NCBI GenBank assembly: GCA_018806915.1
Contig: JAGKQI010000084.1
Location: 620,001-684,000 of the forward strand
Origin: Phytophthora colocasiae
Lineage: Eukaryota > Oomycota > Peronosporomycetes > Peronosporales > Peronosporaceae
Length of the DNA: 64,000 nucleotides
Direction: 5' to 3'
Shown: piece by piece, positions 19,402 through 30,214 of the stretch
Layout of the letters: the number at the start of each line of letters is the position of its first letter
Position numbering within the stretch: the first letter of the stretch is position 1
The notes under the pieces: model-generated
The model's database searches: none
The model's input: only the letters and a program-made list of their open reading frames with translations
Told to the model about the DNA's origin: nothing
Position numbers and translations under genes: made by a program

Positions 19402-22400
19402 TTAACTGTTAAGTTTAGCAAGAGAGTGCATACCTAACTTGTTTCTTAAGTCTCGAAATTGATGCTTATCAAGCGCTTTAGTAAAAATGTCTGCTACCAT
19501 TGATTTGGTGTTGCAGTATACAATACTAAATTCATGTCGCTCAACCTTCTCTTGTACAAAATGATATCGAATATCAATATGCTTTGATCTCCCGTGTAAT
19601 TCCGGATTATTCGAGATCTTAATACAGCTTTGATTGTCTTCTTGAATCTTGACTGCTTTTGAGGTTAAGAATCCAAGTTCTTTGAGCAGTAGCTTAAGAA
19701 AATTAACTCCTGCATGCAGTGACATAGTGCAATGTATTCTGCTTCTGTTGTCGAGAGCACAACTGTGTGGTGCTTCCTCGAAAGCCAGGAGATTGGGCTG
19801 TGGTCTACCATAGTGATGTAGCCACCAACAGAGCGTCTTGTGTCAGGGCAATTGGCATAGTCTGAATCAGTGTACGCCATGAGGTGGTCTGCAAGGTTTG
19901 CTGCATTGACCAGCTTTGACCCTCCCAGTAAGAGACCAAGGTCGTCTGTACCTGAGAAGTACTTAAGCCCTCTAATCACTGCTTTCCAGTGTTCCTGTCC
20001 AGGATTAGCAAGGAATTGGCTGACATCGCGCATGTAGAATGCTAGATCGGGTCTTGTGCCAACCATGAGATACATGACACTACCTACAACTTCACGGTAG
20101 GGAATACCTTCCATTTGCTCTTTTTCAAGTTGTGTATTTGGTTGCATTTGAGTTTGGCATTACGGTCTGATGGAGTTGCCACTGGATATGTTACAAGGTT
20201 TTTAAAGCGATCTAACACTGTGCGTGCATACTTGCGTTGGTGGATAAATATCGTTCGAGCTTCGCGGTTTCGTTCGATTGACCAGCCGAGAATGTACTTC
20301 ACCTCCCCTAAATCTGTCATGGAGACTCTTTTGTTCAAGGCAGATTTGATCTGACATACGAGGTTGACAGTTGGTGCAATGATCAGTAAGTCATCAACAT
20401 AGACTGCTACGTAACATGTCTCGCCTTCGAGTGTTGCCATGAAAACACATCGATCTTTAATCAGTTTGTGGAATCCAAGGCTTTCCAAGAAAGCGGACAA
20501 GGTTTGATACCAGATACGAGGTGCCTGTTTGAGACCGTAAAGACTTTTGAGAAGTTTACAAACGAGGCCTTCCTTTCCAGGAACTACAAACCCTTCTGGT
20601 TGTTTCATATATATTTCCTCGTCAAGGGTTCCGTTGAGAAACGCTGTCTTGACATCCATCTGGTGAATTTCAAAGTCAAGAAGAGCTGCAATCGTTAGTA
20701 GCAGGCGTAGGACTTCCATACGGATGACGGGGGCAAATATCTCATCGTAATCAACGCCATATTGCTGTAAGAAGCCTTTAATAACTAACCGAGCCTTAAA
20801 GCGATCGATTTCTCCTGAGCCAGTGTATTTAACAACAAAGACCCACCGGTTTTGGAGTACTTTGCGGTTATTGGGAGGAGGTACTAGGATCCACGTCTGG
20901 TTGGTCATTAGGGACTGGTATTCCGAGTCAGCAGCTGCGTGCCACTTATTTGCGTAAGACGAGCGCATCGCCGCATGGTACGTTTTTGGTTCCGGCACAT
21001 GACGAATTGCAAGTAGGCTAAGAACAAGACATGTGCGTTCCTCTACTTCCTGGATGTCTTCAAGGGAGTTTAACGCGCCTAGATCGATTTCTTCGTCATA
21101 CCATGGGCGTTTTACACTTGTGGTCGACGGTTGTGACGGCGTCTCCGTAACAAAAGAGTATGTCAAGACGCCACGTTCCAGAGCCTCCCCAAGAGAAGGA
21201 AGCTGGTTCGAAGCGGAAGTAGATGCAGATTGTGGTTCTACAACTGAGTTACCTGGAGATTCAGGCTGGGATGGATAGGCTTGTGTTTCCGATGGAACAA
21301 ATGCTGGAAGTTCGTCAGCAATAATAGGCGCTTCAGTTAGGTGATCCGGTAGCTGGAGCGGTCCCGACGTTACCTCAATATTTTCAATAGTCGGAAAGTC
21401 AATCTCATTGAAAACCACATCTCGACTGTAAACGACACCATGGGTTTTGACATCCATGAGTCGATATCCTTTCTTGTGCTCGGGAATTCCGAGATAGATA
21501 CACAGTTTGGCACGGGGATCAAGTTTGTCCCTGTAGATGTCGTTGATATGGACATACGCAGCACAGCCAAACACTTTCAGATATTGAACAGTCGGCTTTC
21601 GATTGTACCACAACTCAAACGGTGTGCAATCCTGTGTGTTAGCGCTTGGTGTCATGTTGAGGAGTGTCGTAACATGTGTAACACATTCTGCCCAGAGTGG
21701 TTTGGGGAGCGAGGCATCTAACAGGAGCGCTCGTACACGTTCCATGATTGTGCGCATGCGGCGTTCCGCAACACCATTCTGTTGTGGTGTATAAGCATTG
21801 GTAAATTGAGCGTGCGTTCCATACTTAGAAAAAATAACGCGTCCCAGTTTCTCGTACTCTTTAGCGTTGTCAGCCTGCCAGGCCTGGATGTCCACATCCG
21901 GCGGTGGCAAGAGATATTCAAGAGTATGAACATCACTTCGGAATATATTCAAAGCTTTCATGCGAAAGTCTTTGTAGCATGAGTAGAGTTCACTACGTGC
22001 CTTCATCGGATAGGTAAACATGTAGCGACTGAAGTCGTCAATGAAGACGACGAAGTAGCGGCAGCCGCCAAGGCTTGGGACGGGAAGAGGGCCACAAATA
22101 TCAGAGTGAACTTTATGTAAGGGGCTAGTAGAGCGTTCAACATGTCTATTGGATGGAAAAGGAGCGCGGTGTGACTTCGCGTAAGTACATGCTGTGCAAA
22201 AGAAAGAATCTGGTCTAACTACAGCTGGTGCATCCAGTCCATGAAGAGCTTGGTCTTTAGTGAGTGCCTGTAAAACACGGATGTTAGGATGACCAAGACG
22301 TTTGTGTAGTAGCATGAGTCGAGTCGACTTACCTGTGGTAGCCACGTGAGCTTCGGCCTTCGGCAGTGGAGAGGCTTCGAATTGGTAGAGCTTCGATGTC

Positions 22401-22870
22401 GCGGATTTCATCGCCTTGATCGAGAAGCGGTGGTTTGTTTGGACAGTACACATAGTACGTTTAAAGCCAAAACGGAAGTCATCGTCGACAGCGGCAGCGA
22501 CTGACAGCAGGTTGTACTGCAGTTTCGGCGCAAGGAGGACATCGTGAAGCGTGAGCGTCCGCAGTTGGCCCTTGGAGTCCGTGATCTGGAGCTCTACAGT
22601 ACCAATAGCTTCGATGGGGACTTGCGATTTTCCACCGACAGTGATGCCTCCGCTTGCAGGTGTTTTAGTCTTGAACCATTCCACATGTTGCGTGACGTGG
22701 CTGCTGCAACCTGAGTCAATCGTCCAGCTGAAATCAAAGTCCTGGCTAGGTTGCACCGTGAGACTGATAGCGGATGTAGCCGTTTGTACATTCGACACAA
22801 CTGCAATCAGGGTCTCTTTGCGACGTGACTGATCGTATCCACCTTCATCGCGACGAGAGGATTTGTTGTT

Positions 22871-22904
<34 letters not shown>

Positions 22905-23299
22905 TTGCCGGTGTTGTTGCCGGTGTTGCGATTTCCACCGTAGTTACCGCGGCCACGTCCACCACCACGACCGCCGCGACCATTTTGGTGCCATGATGCA
23001 CCTCCACGTCCAGATCGCCCTTGGTTGTTGTTGTTGTAAGGATGCGACCGGTAGTTGTTGGGACCTCGTAACTCGAAGTTGGCAGGAAGAACAGTGCCTG
23101 CCTTGACACATCCATCACGTAAGTCCTTCTGCAGAGTACGGCACTGACGGATGTTGTGACGTGGTTTCTGACAGTAGCTGCAGACATCAACTGGGACAGA
23201 TGCTTGAGCGGCCAACGCGGAATCCTGAGAAGGAGCAATGAGAGCCCGTTCAGCCTGAGTTGCTTGACTCTCAGGTGTCCCTTTGATGCGGCTGTAACG
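19402..23299 (-). pseudogene. Copia Pol (knuckle, protease, integrase, RT, RNase H), two frameshifts
   Basis: The frame continues in phase with gag after a single TAA at 23300-23302. In order: zinc knuckle CSYCQKPRHNIRQC, a Gly/Arg/Asn-rich linker with an Asn run, protease (WTIDSGCSSHVT), integrase zinc region (HKRLGHPNIRVL...CTACTYAK), core acids (HSDICGPL, WQADNAKEY, NGVAERRMR), RT (FLQQYGVDYDEIFAPV, MDVKTAFLNGTLDEEIYMKQPEG, LYGLKQAPR, YVDDLLI) and RNase H (AYTDSDYANCPDTRRSVGGY, LSTTEAEYIAL, KHIDIRYHF). One base is missing near 20150, within an A-run, and one near 19705, so RNase H is out of frame. All catalytic residues are present. With identical LTRs these lesions are either very recent or sequencing errors. 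Confidence 0.9.
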
Positions 23300-24145
23300 T
23301 TATTGAGCTTGGATCTCGCGAACCTTGGTCTCAATACTCATCTTGAGTTCATCATACGGGATATACTTCCGCACACCTTTCCAAACTCGGAGATCATCCT
23401 TCCAAGTCTTTGGCATCGAGTGGAACAGGTATAATGACTTCTGCCCATCGGTCAAGGGAGACTCGGTTGCTTCAGACGCGGCTTTCATCGCGTTTTCCAG
23501 CTCAAGGAAGAAGCTGGTCAGATCACCGCCTTCTTCATACTTGATCTCCATAAGGAAGTGCTGGATGAAGTAGGGGTCGCCATGAAAGGCTGCACCCTCG
23601 TACTTGGTACAGATGGCCTGAAAGATGTCGAAGGCCGTTGTCAGGTTCTTGACAAGACGGATATGAGTATCATCCATCGTCTTCATCAGGAAAGCCTTGG
23701 TTTGCGCTTCCATACGACGAAGGTGTCGAGCAGACGGCGGTGTAGGCTTGCGTCGCTTGACTTGTTTACGATCCCGGCTGGCGTCGCGCTCAGCAAACGG
23801 GCGAACGATGGGAAGATCAGCGCGCTTGGTTTTCTTTGATGGCGGAGTGTCGTCGCCGTCGCTGGGCTGCAGCTCATCCGAGCTGTCCTCGAAGTCGACC
23901 TCATCCGAGTCGATGCCAGCTGGAGAACTTGGCTTGGAGGCAGCTTCGTCGTCGTCGGACTCAGCCAGGTCGTCGTCGGAGTCTTCATCTTCGTCTTCAC
24001 TGACCCCATTGTAATCCTTCTTGGTGACGAAACCGAGCAGATGCTTGCCATCGAGCGATGCACTGACTCGGGCCTTCCAGACGTCGAAATTCTTAGCACC
24101 AGAGAGTCGGGGGAAGTCGTCACTTGAGGCTTGCTGAGGGCTCAT
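23300..24145 (-). CDS. Copia Gag
   Basis: A 281-residue ORF whose ATG at 24143-24145 lies five bases inside the 5' LTR, within the primer-binding site. It begins with LSGAKNFDVWKARVSASLDGK, the usual Copia Gag entry motif. A long acidic insert follows (DEDEDSDDD, DSSDELQPSDGDD), then a basic segment (KRADLPIV, RKQVKRRKP). The UBN2-like capsid part comes next (FDIFQAICTKYEG, FIQHFLMEIKYEEGGDLTSFFLELENAMKA, SLYLFHSMPKTW). The frame ends at a TAA, after which the same frame runs on into pol. Gag and Pol could be made by stop-codon readthrough, or the TAA could be a mutation. Confidence 0.85.
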   Translation of the reverse strand: MSPQQASSDDFPRLSGAKNFDVWKARVSASLDGKHLLGFVTKKDYNGVSEDEDEDSDDDLAESDDDEAASKPSSPAGIDSDEVDFEDSSDELQPSDGDDTPPSKKTKRADLPIVRPFAERDASRDRKQVKRRKPTPPSARHLRRMEAQTKAFLMKTMDDTHIRLVKNLTTAFDIFQAICTKYEGAAFHGDPYFIQHFLMEIKYEEGGDLTSFFLELENAMKAASEATESPLTDGQKSLYLFHSMPKTWKDDLRVWKGVRKYIPYDELKMSIETKVREIQAQ

Positions 24146-24149
24146 AACC
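24138..24149 (-). promoter_or_regulatory. Copia primer-binding site for half-tRNA(iMet), overlapping the gag start codon
   Basis: The minus strand reads GGTTATGAGCCC directly after the 5' LTR. This is complementary to the anticodon arm of initiator tRNA-Met (GGGCUCAUAACC), the internal priming site known from Drosophila copia and Ty5. The ATG within it is also the first codon of gag. Confidence 0.8.
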
Positions 24150-24428
24150 TGTTGCGGGGAACTTGGGCGCAGCTTGAAGGAAGTAGGGTAGAAGAGAGAA
24201 AAAGAAGAAGTAAGATTAATGTTTAAGAAAGTAGATAGCTACTCAGTAGAAAATAGTATGCGGCATTCAGAAACGTAGTCTAGAATTGCCTCTACCATTC
24301 ATCGTACTGATGTCACAGACATTTTAGTACATAATTTATTAGAGTCAAAAGTACCGTGTCTCTTCATTATTAGTTCATAGAAGACACGGTGTAGAGGTGG
24401 TCCCTATGAACGAGCCCTAACCTCAACA
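24150..24428 (-). repeat. 5' LTR of the Copia element
   Basis: A 279-bp repeat, identical by eye to 17386-17664. It is followed by ATCTA at 24429-24433. Confidence 0.95.
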
Positions 24429-24870
24429 ATCTACATGCACAGCGCCAGCCACTTCCATCCATTCCGATGAGCCCCGTAATCCATGCCACTGCATCATAAT
24501 CTGGCTCCCGCATAATCATCGTCCTGCCGCCATTCTGACCGGACGAGCTGATGAGCAACACCTCTGCAACACCAAGCCAACTACTACTACTGTAGTACCT
24601 CTGCAACACCAAGCCAACTACTACTACTGTACGAGCTGATGAGCAACACCTCTGTAACACCAAGCCAACTACTACTACTGTAGTGTAGTGTGTGTACTAC
24701 TACTACTGTAGTAGTTGGCTTGGTGTTGCAGAGGTGTTGCTCATCAGCTCGTCCGGTCAGAATGGCGGCAGGACGATGATTATGCGGGAGCGAGATTATG
24801 ATGCAGTAGCATGGATTACGGGGCTCATCGGAATGGATGGATGTGGCTGGCGCTGTGCATGTAGATAGAG
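24429..24870. repeat. Foldback (long inverted-repeat) element, split by the Copia insertion
   Basis: The left arm from 24431 (CTACATGCACAGCGCCAGCC) is nearly the reverse complement of the right arm, which ends about 24863 (GGCTGGCGCTGTGCATGTAG). Arms are about 170 bp. The left half also contains extra copies of a block with CAACACCAAGCCAACTACTA. The outer nine bases CTCTATCTA lie at 17377-17385, on the far side of the Copia element, and match TAGATAGAG at 24862-24870. The Copia therefore inserted inside the left arm. No coding capacity was seen. Confidence 0.85.
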
Positions 24871-24956
24871 GAGGCTGCTATCGTGGTTGTAAGTTTCTCT
24901 CGTTAATAAACTTTCGCTCTGTTGATACACTATCAAACTTGCGTCAATTCCCCATC

Positions 24957-27078
24957 ATGCTTCGACTGTATGCAGTTCTACTGCTGGCAATTGCTCTCAC
25001 CTCCGATGTTTGTGCCTCGTGGATACCAAGTACCAGCGTGACCTCCTACTCCTCTGTCCAATTGGTTCGATCACTTATTACATCAAGGTCACTGAGAGTC
25101 CACCACGAAGAACGCAGTAGTGAAGAGAGGGGGGTACCAGTGTCCACTGTTGAGAAGATTAAGGCTCTGCTCACTCCGGCGAAAGTATCGGACAAGCAGT
25201 TGCAGCTCTGGCTGAAGAGCGGCAAATCACCGGACAAAGTTTTCATCCGTCTAAAACTCAACACTGCTGCGAGCGACAAACTATTCGAGAGCCCGCAGTT
25301 CAGTGTGTGGATCAATTACGTGGATGAACTCTACCCCAACACAGTAGCAACGATCTCGAACTTGATATCGTACTACGGAAACGAAGGGCTGGCGCAAATG
25401 ATTATTGCGGCACAGAAAAATCCAAGTACAAATGCCCTAGCGACTGAATTGCAGGCCAGGCAGATAAAATACTGGCTAAGTGGCAAAACCAAACCAGCGG
25501 ATGTCTGGAAGTGGTTAATGCTCGATAAAGCAGGCGATAAACTCTTCGAAAATCCGCATTTTTTTACTTGGCTGGCCTACGCTGACGATTTCCAAAAACG
25601 TCGGACGAAAAAGCAATCAAGAATTTCAATCCTGACAGCGAACTACGGTGATGAAGCGCTTTCGAAGATGTTGATAGAAGGCAACAAAGTTCCAATTGCA
25701 GCTAAGTTACAGACTGAGCAAATCCAGCGCTGGATGGCCGCTCAAGCTTCACCCAGCGATGTTTTCCGCTTCTTGATGCTCAACAAGGCAGGTGATAGTC
25801 TGTTAGGCAACCCGCAGTTCCTGACGTGGGTTCAGTATGTCGACGATCTCAACAAGGTGAACCTGGACAAGAAAACAACAATCATGTCGGTACTGGGGAC
25901 GTATTATTCCAGTAGTGAATTAACGAAGATGCTTGAAGCAGCAGCACCAAGCAAGTTAGTGAAGCGACTGAAAGGTGAGCAAAAGTGGCTGGGCAAGGAC
26001 ACACCCGATGAATTATTCAAGAAACTGAAACTGGACAAGGCTGGAGATGAACTACTGGACAAGCCACAATTCAAAACGTGGGTTACTTACATGAAGGAAT
26101 TCAATGTGGAGAACCCAAAGTATCAAACGACTTTGGTCGCGACATTAGTGAAGAACTATGGAGATGGGGGCTTGGTAAAGATACTGGAGGCTGCAAAAGG
26201 GGTAAAGAGCACTGCAAGTACTGCCAAGAGACTGCAGAATGAACACATTCAGCTTTGGCTAACTAACGGCTACACACCCGACGACATTTTCAAGGTGCTG
26301 AAGCTCGACGTGGCCGGAGATAACCTTCTCACCAACTCGCTGTTGCCTACCTGGATGAAATATCTGGATTTGTTTAACTTGGAGTATCCTACCAAGAAAA
26401 CGACGTTGCTGACGACGCTGAAGAGGAATAAATACAGAGAGAAAACCGTGGTGCAGCTACTTGAAGCAGTACAAAACGTCGCGAGTGCCAAGACTGTCGC
26501 AACTAAGCTGCAGGCAGAGCTTTACGAGTACTGGCTAGCTGCTGAAAGATATCCAGCCGATGTGTTCTCCATGCTACGACTCAATAAGGCAGGCGATGGT
26601 CTTCTGTCGAATCCGAAATTCACTTTTGGACTCAGTACTCGGACGATTTCTACGTGAAATTTCCTGATGAGGGCATTACGATGATGAGGACTCTGTATGG
26701 ATACTACGACGATATTCATCTGGCAAGAATGATCGAAGCAGCACTGAAAAGTTCAAGTACACAGAACGCTTCGAAGCGTCTGGAAGGTGAGCTGTTCAAC
26801 GAATGGGCAGTTGAGTCGTACCCCCGAACTTCATTTTCACCAGTCTCGAACTGCAAAACGCGGGGAAAACACTGTTGGAAAACCCATTGCTGAGCACGTG
26901 GAGTCGGTATGTGATCGACTTTAACAAGCGCCCTGCCAAGAAGGCGAGTGTGAGTAAAATCCTTACGGAATTCTACACCAAGGACGAACTGCTGAAGCTG
27001 ATCGAAATGGCGAAGAAAGACGCAAGTACAGAGAAACTTGCTACAGACTTGGGGCATGCCTTGCTCAATGGGAACTGA
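24957..27078 (+). pseudogene. RXLR-dEER effector with tandem WY/LWY units, copy 1 (frameshifted)
   Basis: The ATG at 24957 starts a clear signal peptide (about 20 residues, cut after DVCA). RSLR follows at residues 44-47 and two EER motifs at 51-53 and 56-58, so this is a secreted protein with a host-translocation signature. The rest is a chain of WY/LWY helical modules; Trp-centred units begin with LQLWL, IKYWL, IQRWM, QKWLG, IQLWL, YEYWL and a seventh. Relative to copy 2 one T is missing in the run at 26624-26627, so the frame ends at 26657 within unit 6 (566 residues). A second lesion, shared with copy 2, lies in the C-run at 26821-26825. The remainder to 27078 is open only in another frame. 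The foldback element ends about 90 bp upstream of the ATG. Confidence 0.85.
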
Positions 27079-30000
27079 AGTGAACGTAGAGGGTAGCTAA
27101 CTGAAATACTGAAATACAGGTCGAACCATGTTGAAGCTGTTACCTGTAGTGTACAGATTACACTACAGGTAACAGCTTCAACATGGTTCGACCATCGAAA
27201 TGCAACCCCCGAATTACTGCCTGAAAACCCCTCTTTTCAGTGACAACCGCGCTGCCATTAAATGGCTCAAGTTCAAATTTTGAACTCGACCAGGAGTGAT
27301 GGTCATGGCGCCCTCCATCGGCGAGGACGTGACGGCGGCCGTGGAGGTGCGCAGCTTCGGGGAGCTCCAGGCGCAGCTGCGGGCCATGTCGTACAGCGAG
27401 GTAGACTGCTTCCTCCGCTTCTTTCTCTCTCTCTCTCTCTCTCGCGTTTTTAGCTAATTACTGTTTATTTTTGCAGCCTGTGGGGGTGGAGAGCGTTCCT
27501 CTCGTGCGTCGTCTGCTTACAGACTTGTTAACTGCTTCTACGGCTCGAGAGACAACAGATAAAAAGCTGGAGAAGGCACAGAGAGATGCGCTGGAGCTGT
27601 CACAGGTTATATTGCCGCTGCGGAAGGAAAACGCGCAATTGACGAGGGAGAACAACAGCGTAAGATGTAGAACGCAGTTGAACTCGGGAGAACGCTACTG
27701 ATATGAGATACTATATGGCAGCTTCACTTGGAGATTATCCACCAGGAAGAAGCGATTACAGAGAGGGAGAAGGCCTGCGAACTGCAGCTTGAAGGACTCC
27801 GTGACGATGTGAAGAAGCTCCAGTTCCTCAACACTCAAAAGGCGCAGCAATGCAGCAAGAAAGTAGGGTAGAGCAGAAGGGTGTAGAGCGTACTACTTTA
27901 TAACGCTTGTGCTCTATGTTTTCCCTGTTAACTACAGGACCAGGAGGTAGCCAAGCTACAGGCTCAACTGGAGCGTGTGCTGGCTACGGGAGGAGAGTTA
28001 CCCAATATCAGCTCAGCTTCTATTGAGTTGAGAGGCTCCGACGTTTCTCCGTCGTTGAGGAGATTGTCCATGGATAGCCAGCAAGCAAGGAGAATGCAGT
28101 CAGAACAGCAGGCTCAAGTGGCCAAAGATCTACACGAGCAGCTGGTAGAGCTGACAAAAGAGAACAAGAAGCTACGAGAACAAAGCGAAATCTTTGACGA
28201 GAAGCTTGCCAAACGCGAAAAGGAGATTGAAAGACTCTCGAAACTTTCAGAGCAGGTGGTCAATGACAAGGAACGATCGAAAAAGAAACTGCAGGACCTG
28301 GAGGAGCGGTATCAATCGATATCAAAGCAGGAAGCAACAGAATTGCAGGTGGAACAACTGAGTACTCAGGTGGATATTCTCAATGATCAGGTGGTCAAGT
28401 ATGAAAGCCGATTGAAGGATGCAACGGAGCAGATCCGTCGCAACGGTGACATCGCCGAAAAACTGCAGTAAGATTTATGAACCTCAACAGTATTTCATGA
28501 GCTTACCACCTTGTTCGTCGTTTTTTGTAGGCAAGCTGAGGTAGACCGCGAACATTTTGTGAAGGAACTGAATGTCCTGAAAGCTAAATATCGCGTCCTG
28601 GAAGGAGAGCACTCCAGATGTAACGACTCGCAACATGAACCAGGCAACCCCCCAGTAGCTACTAGTGAAACACCAGACGGTGAAGATGAACAAGAACACA
28701 CGGGAGATGTGACATCGCTGAAGGAGCAGGTGCAAACATTAACGACGCACAAAGATCGTTTAGAAGACGCTCTTCGCGCTTTGCACTACGACAAGATATC
28801 GTATACGAACGCGCTCTCGAATGCGAATTCACATAACCGTGTTCTGACGAGTGACCTGGCTCGAACCGAAGCCAAGCTGAAGGAAGTTAACGTCGTAAAA
28901 GCGAAGCTGGAGCAGTCTTTGGCGGATACGCGATCTTTTTGGATGCCCATACGCGCGAACTCGATGTGCTGCGGGAGTCACTCAAACAGAGCGAGGACAA
29001 CCGCGCGCGTGATAGCGAGAAGAATGCTTCACTGCACCGTGAGTTACGTTCGATGGATAAACTGGTATCCCAGCGTGACGACGAATGCCGATCATTAAAC
29101 CATGCGCTGTTGATTCAGAAGGGAGAAGTGGAGCGTTTGACTGGCCAACTGAACAGGTTGGAAGCAGCTACAAGTGGTGAAGACGGAGTTCAGAATGGAA
29201 ATAAAGTGGCATTCGCGCAGGAAATGAAGTGGCTTGAAGAAGAACGACATGATCTCCGACGTGAGAAGGAAGCACTGATGCTTCAGGTTATGAACCTTGA
29301 AGAAGATCTGCAAAAGGCCAAGACAACGTTGGAGGAGGCTAGCCAAGAGAAGGAGAAGCTCTTAGAAAATTTGAACGTGGCATCAAAGATGCAGACTAAC
29401 CTTGAGTCGATGCTGGAAGCGAAGAAGCGTGAATGTGCTGACCTTCAGAAGCAGCTGGTGGAGAGCAAGGACAAGGCTCGTGAGCTCACGGATAAACAAA
29501 ATCAAGCGCAGGTATTATTGAGCCGTGCTGAAGAGACTGAAAATGAGAAGTTAGTTGTGCAAAATGAGGCTTTGGCCCTTAAACGGCACGTAGAAGAGCT
29601 TCGTGATCAAAACGCCAGTTTGAAGAACCAGGTGGAAAATGACGAATTGTACACTAAGAGGCTATCTGAGCAAATCCAAAAGTTGCAGACAGAGGCTTCA
29701 ATAACCAACAAGAAATGCTCCTCACTCGAGAAGGAAAAGACGGAGATGCAGAACAACTACGAGAGTGCTATGGTGGAGCTTCGAAATGCTCGCCAGACGT
29801 GGAACCATTACCAAAACGAGTTTGAAAAGCTGTCAAAGGAGGTACGTGAGCGATTTGAGGAATCAAGTTCGACACCTGCAAAGCGAGTTGAAGCTGAAGC
29901 AAAATAGCTCTCACCAGTTGGAAACGCGCCTTGAACAGGAGAAGACAAGCCACAAAAGTGTTCAAGCACAGTTGGTGTTACTTCAAGACGACCTACTTCA

Positions 30001-30160
30001 AGTGAAGGAGGCGAATCGGGCTCGTGAGATTGCGTTGAAACAATTACGAGCAGAGATTCAGTCGAAGGACCGCGCACTCACTGAGAAAACTGAAGCTGTC
30101 GAAAATTTCAAGCTGTTGATCGACCAAAGGAGTCGTCACGAGACCAAATAATCTTTCAGA
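25614..30160. repeat. Segmental duplication, unit A
   Basis: Matches 34893-39480 (unit B) at an offset near 9280 bp, from within the effector to within the CEP135-like gene. Differences include one T at 26624-26627, a 21-bp stretch present here and absent from B at about 27260-27280, a few substitutions, and a 59-bp deletion in A. Confidence 0.9.
27119..27193. repeat. Perfect 35-bp stem hairpin downstream of effector copy 1
   Basis: Arms 27119-27153 and 27159-27193 are perfect reverse complements of 35 bp around a 5-base loop (CAGAT). It lies 40 bp after the terminal stop of the effector. The same hairpin recurs at 36399-36473. Confidence 0.95.
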
Positions 30161-30200
30161 CGAAACAGCGCAAATCCAAAAGTTGCAGGCAGAGTCAAAG
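27299..30200 (+). pseudogene. CEP135-like centriole protein, truncated copy
   Basis: This has the same exon plan as the intact copy at 36558-41309: exons 27299-27400, 27477-27659, 27722-27862, 27938-28467 and then from 28531. The first lesion is a base lost near 28935-28940. The second is a 59-bp deletion at about 29846 relative to copy 2. Resemblance to copy 2 ends near 30160, where a short phrase that occurs earlier in the gene (AAATCCAAAAGTTGCAGG) is joined on, and the sequence then runs into an ABC-transporter fragment. The last third of the coding region is missing. Upstream the copy still has the ATG, all splice sites and a CT microsatellite in intron 1 (about 27421-27443). Confidence 0.85.
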
Positions 30201-30214
30201 TCGCGATATTCCCG

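Larger units (their letters stand above)
17386..24428 (-). mobile_element. Complete Copia-type LTR retrotransposon
   Basis: Two 279-bp LTRs (17386-17664 and 24150-24428), identical by eye, begin TGTTG and end CAACA. The flanks are ATCTA on both sides, a 5-bp target duplication. Transcription is on the minus strand. The order protease, integrase, RT, RNase H is that of Copia. The coding part has one in-frame stop and two one-base frameshifts. About 1.7 kb of extra sequence lies between pol and the 3' LTR. Identical LTRs mean a very recent insertion. The target was the left arm of the foldback repeat at 24429-24870. Confidence 0.95.

Noticed and set aside
22825..23106. Plus-strand Cys/Arg-repeat ORF
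   Set aside because: It is the antisense of the Asn- and Gly/Arg-rich linker in Copia Pol.
24370..24663. Minus-strand ORF of 97 codons with SSARTVVVVGL repeats
   Set aside because: It arises from the repeated blocks in the left arm of the foldback element and the LTR end.
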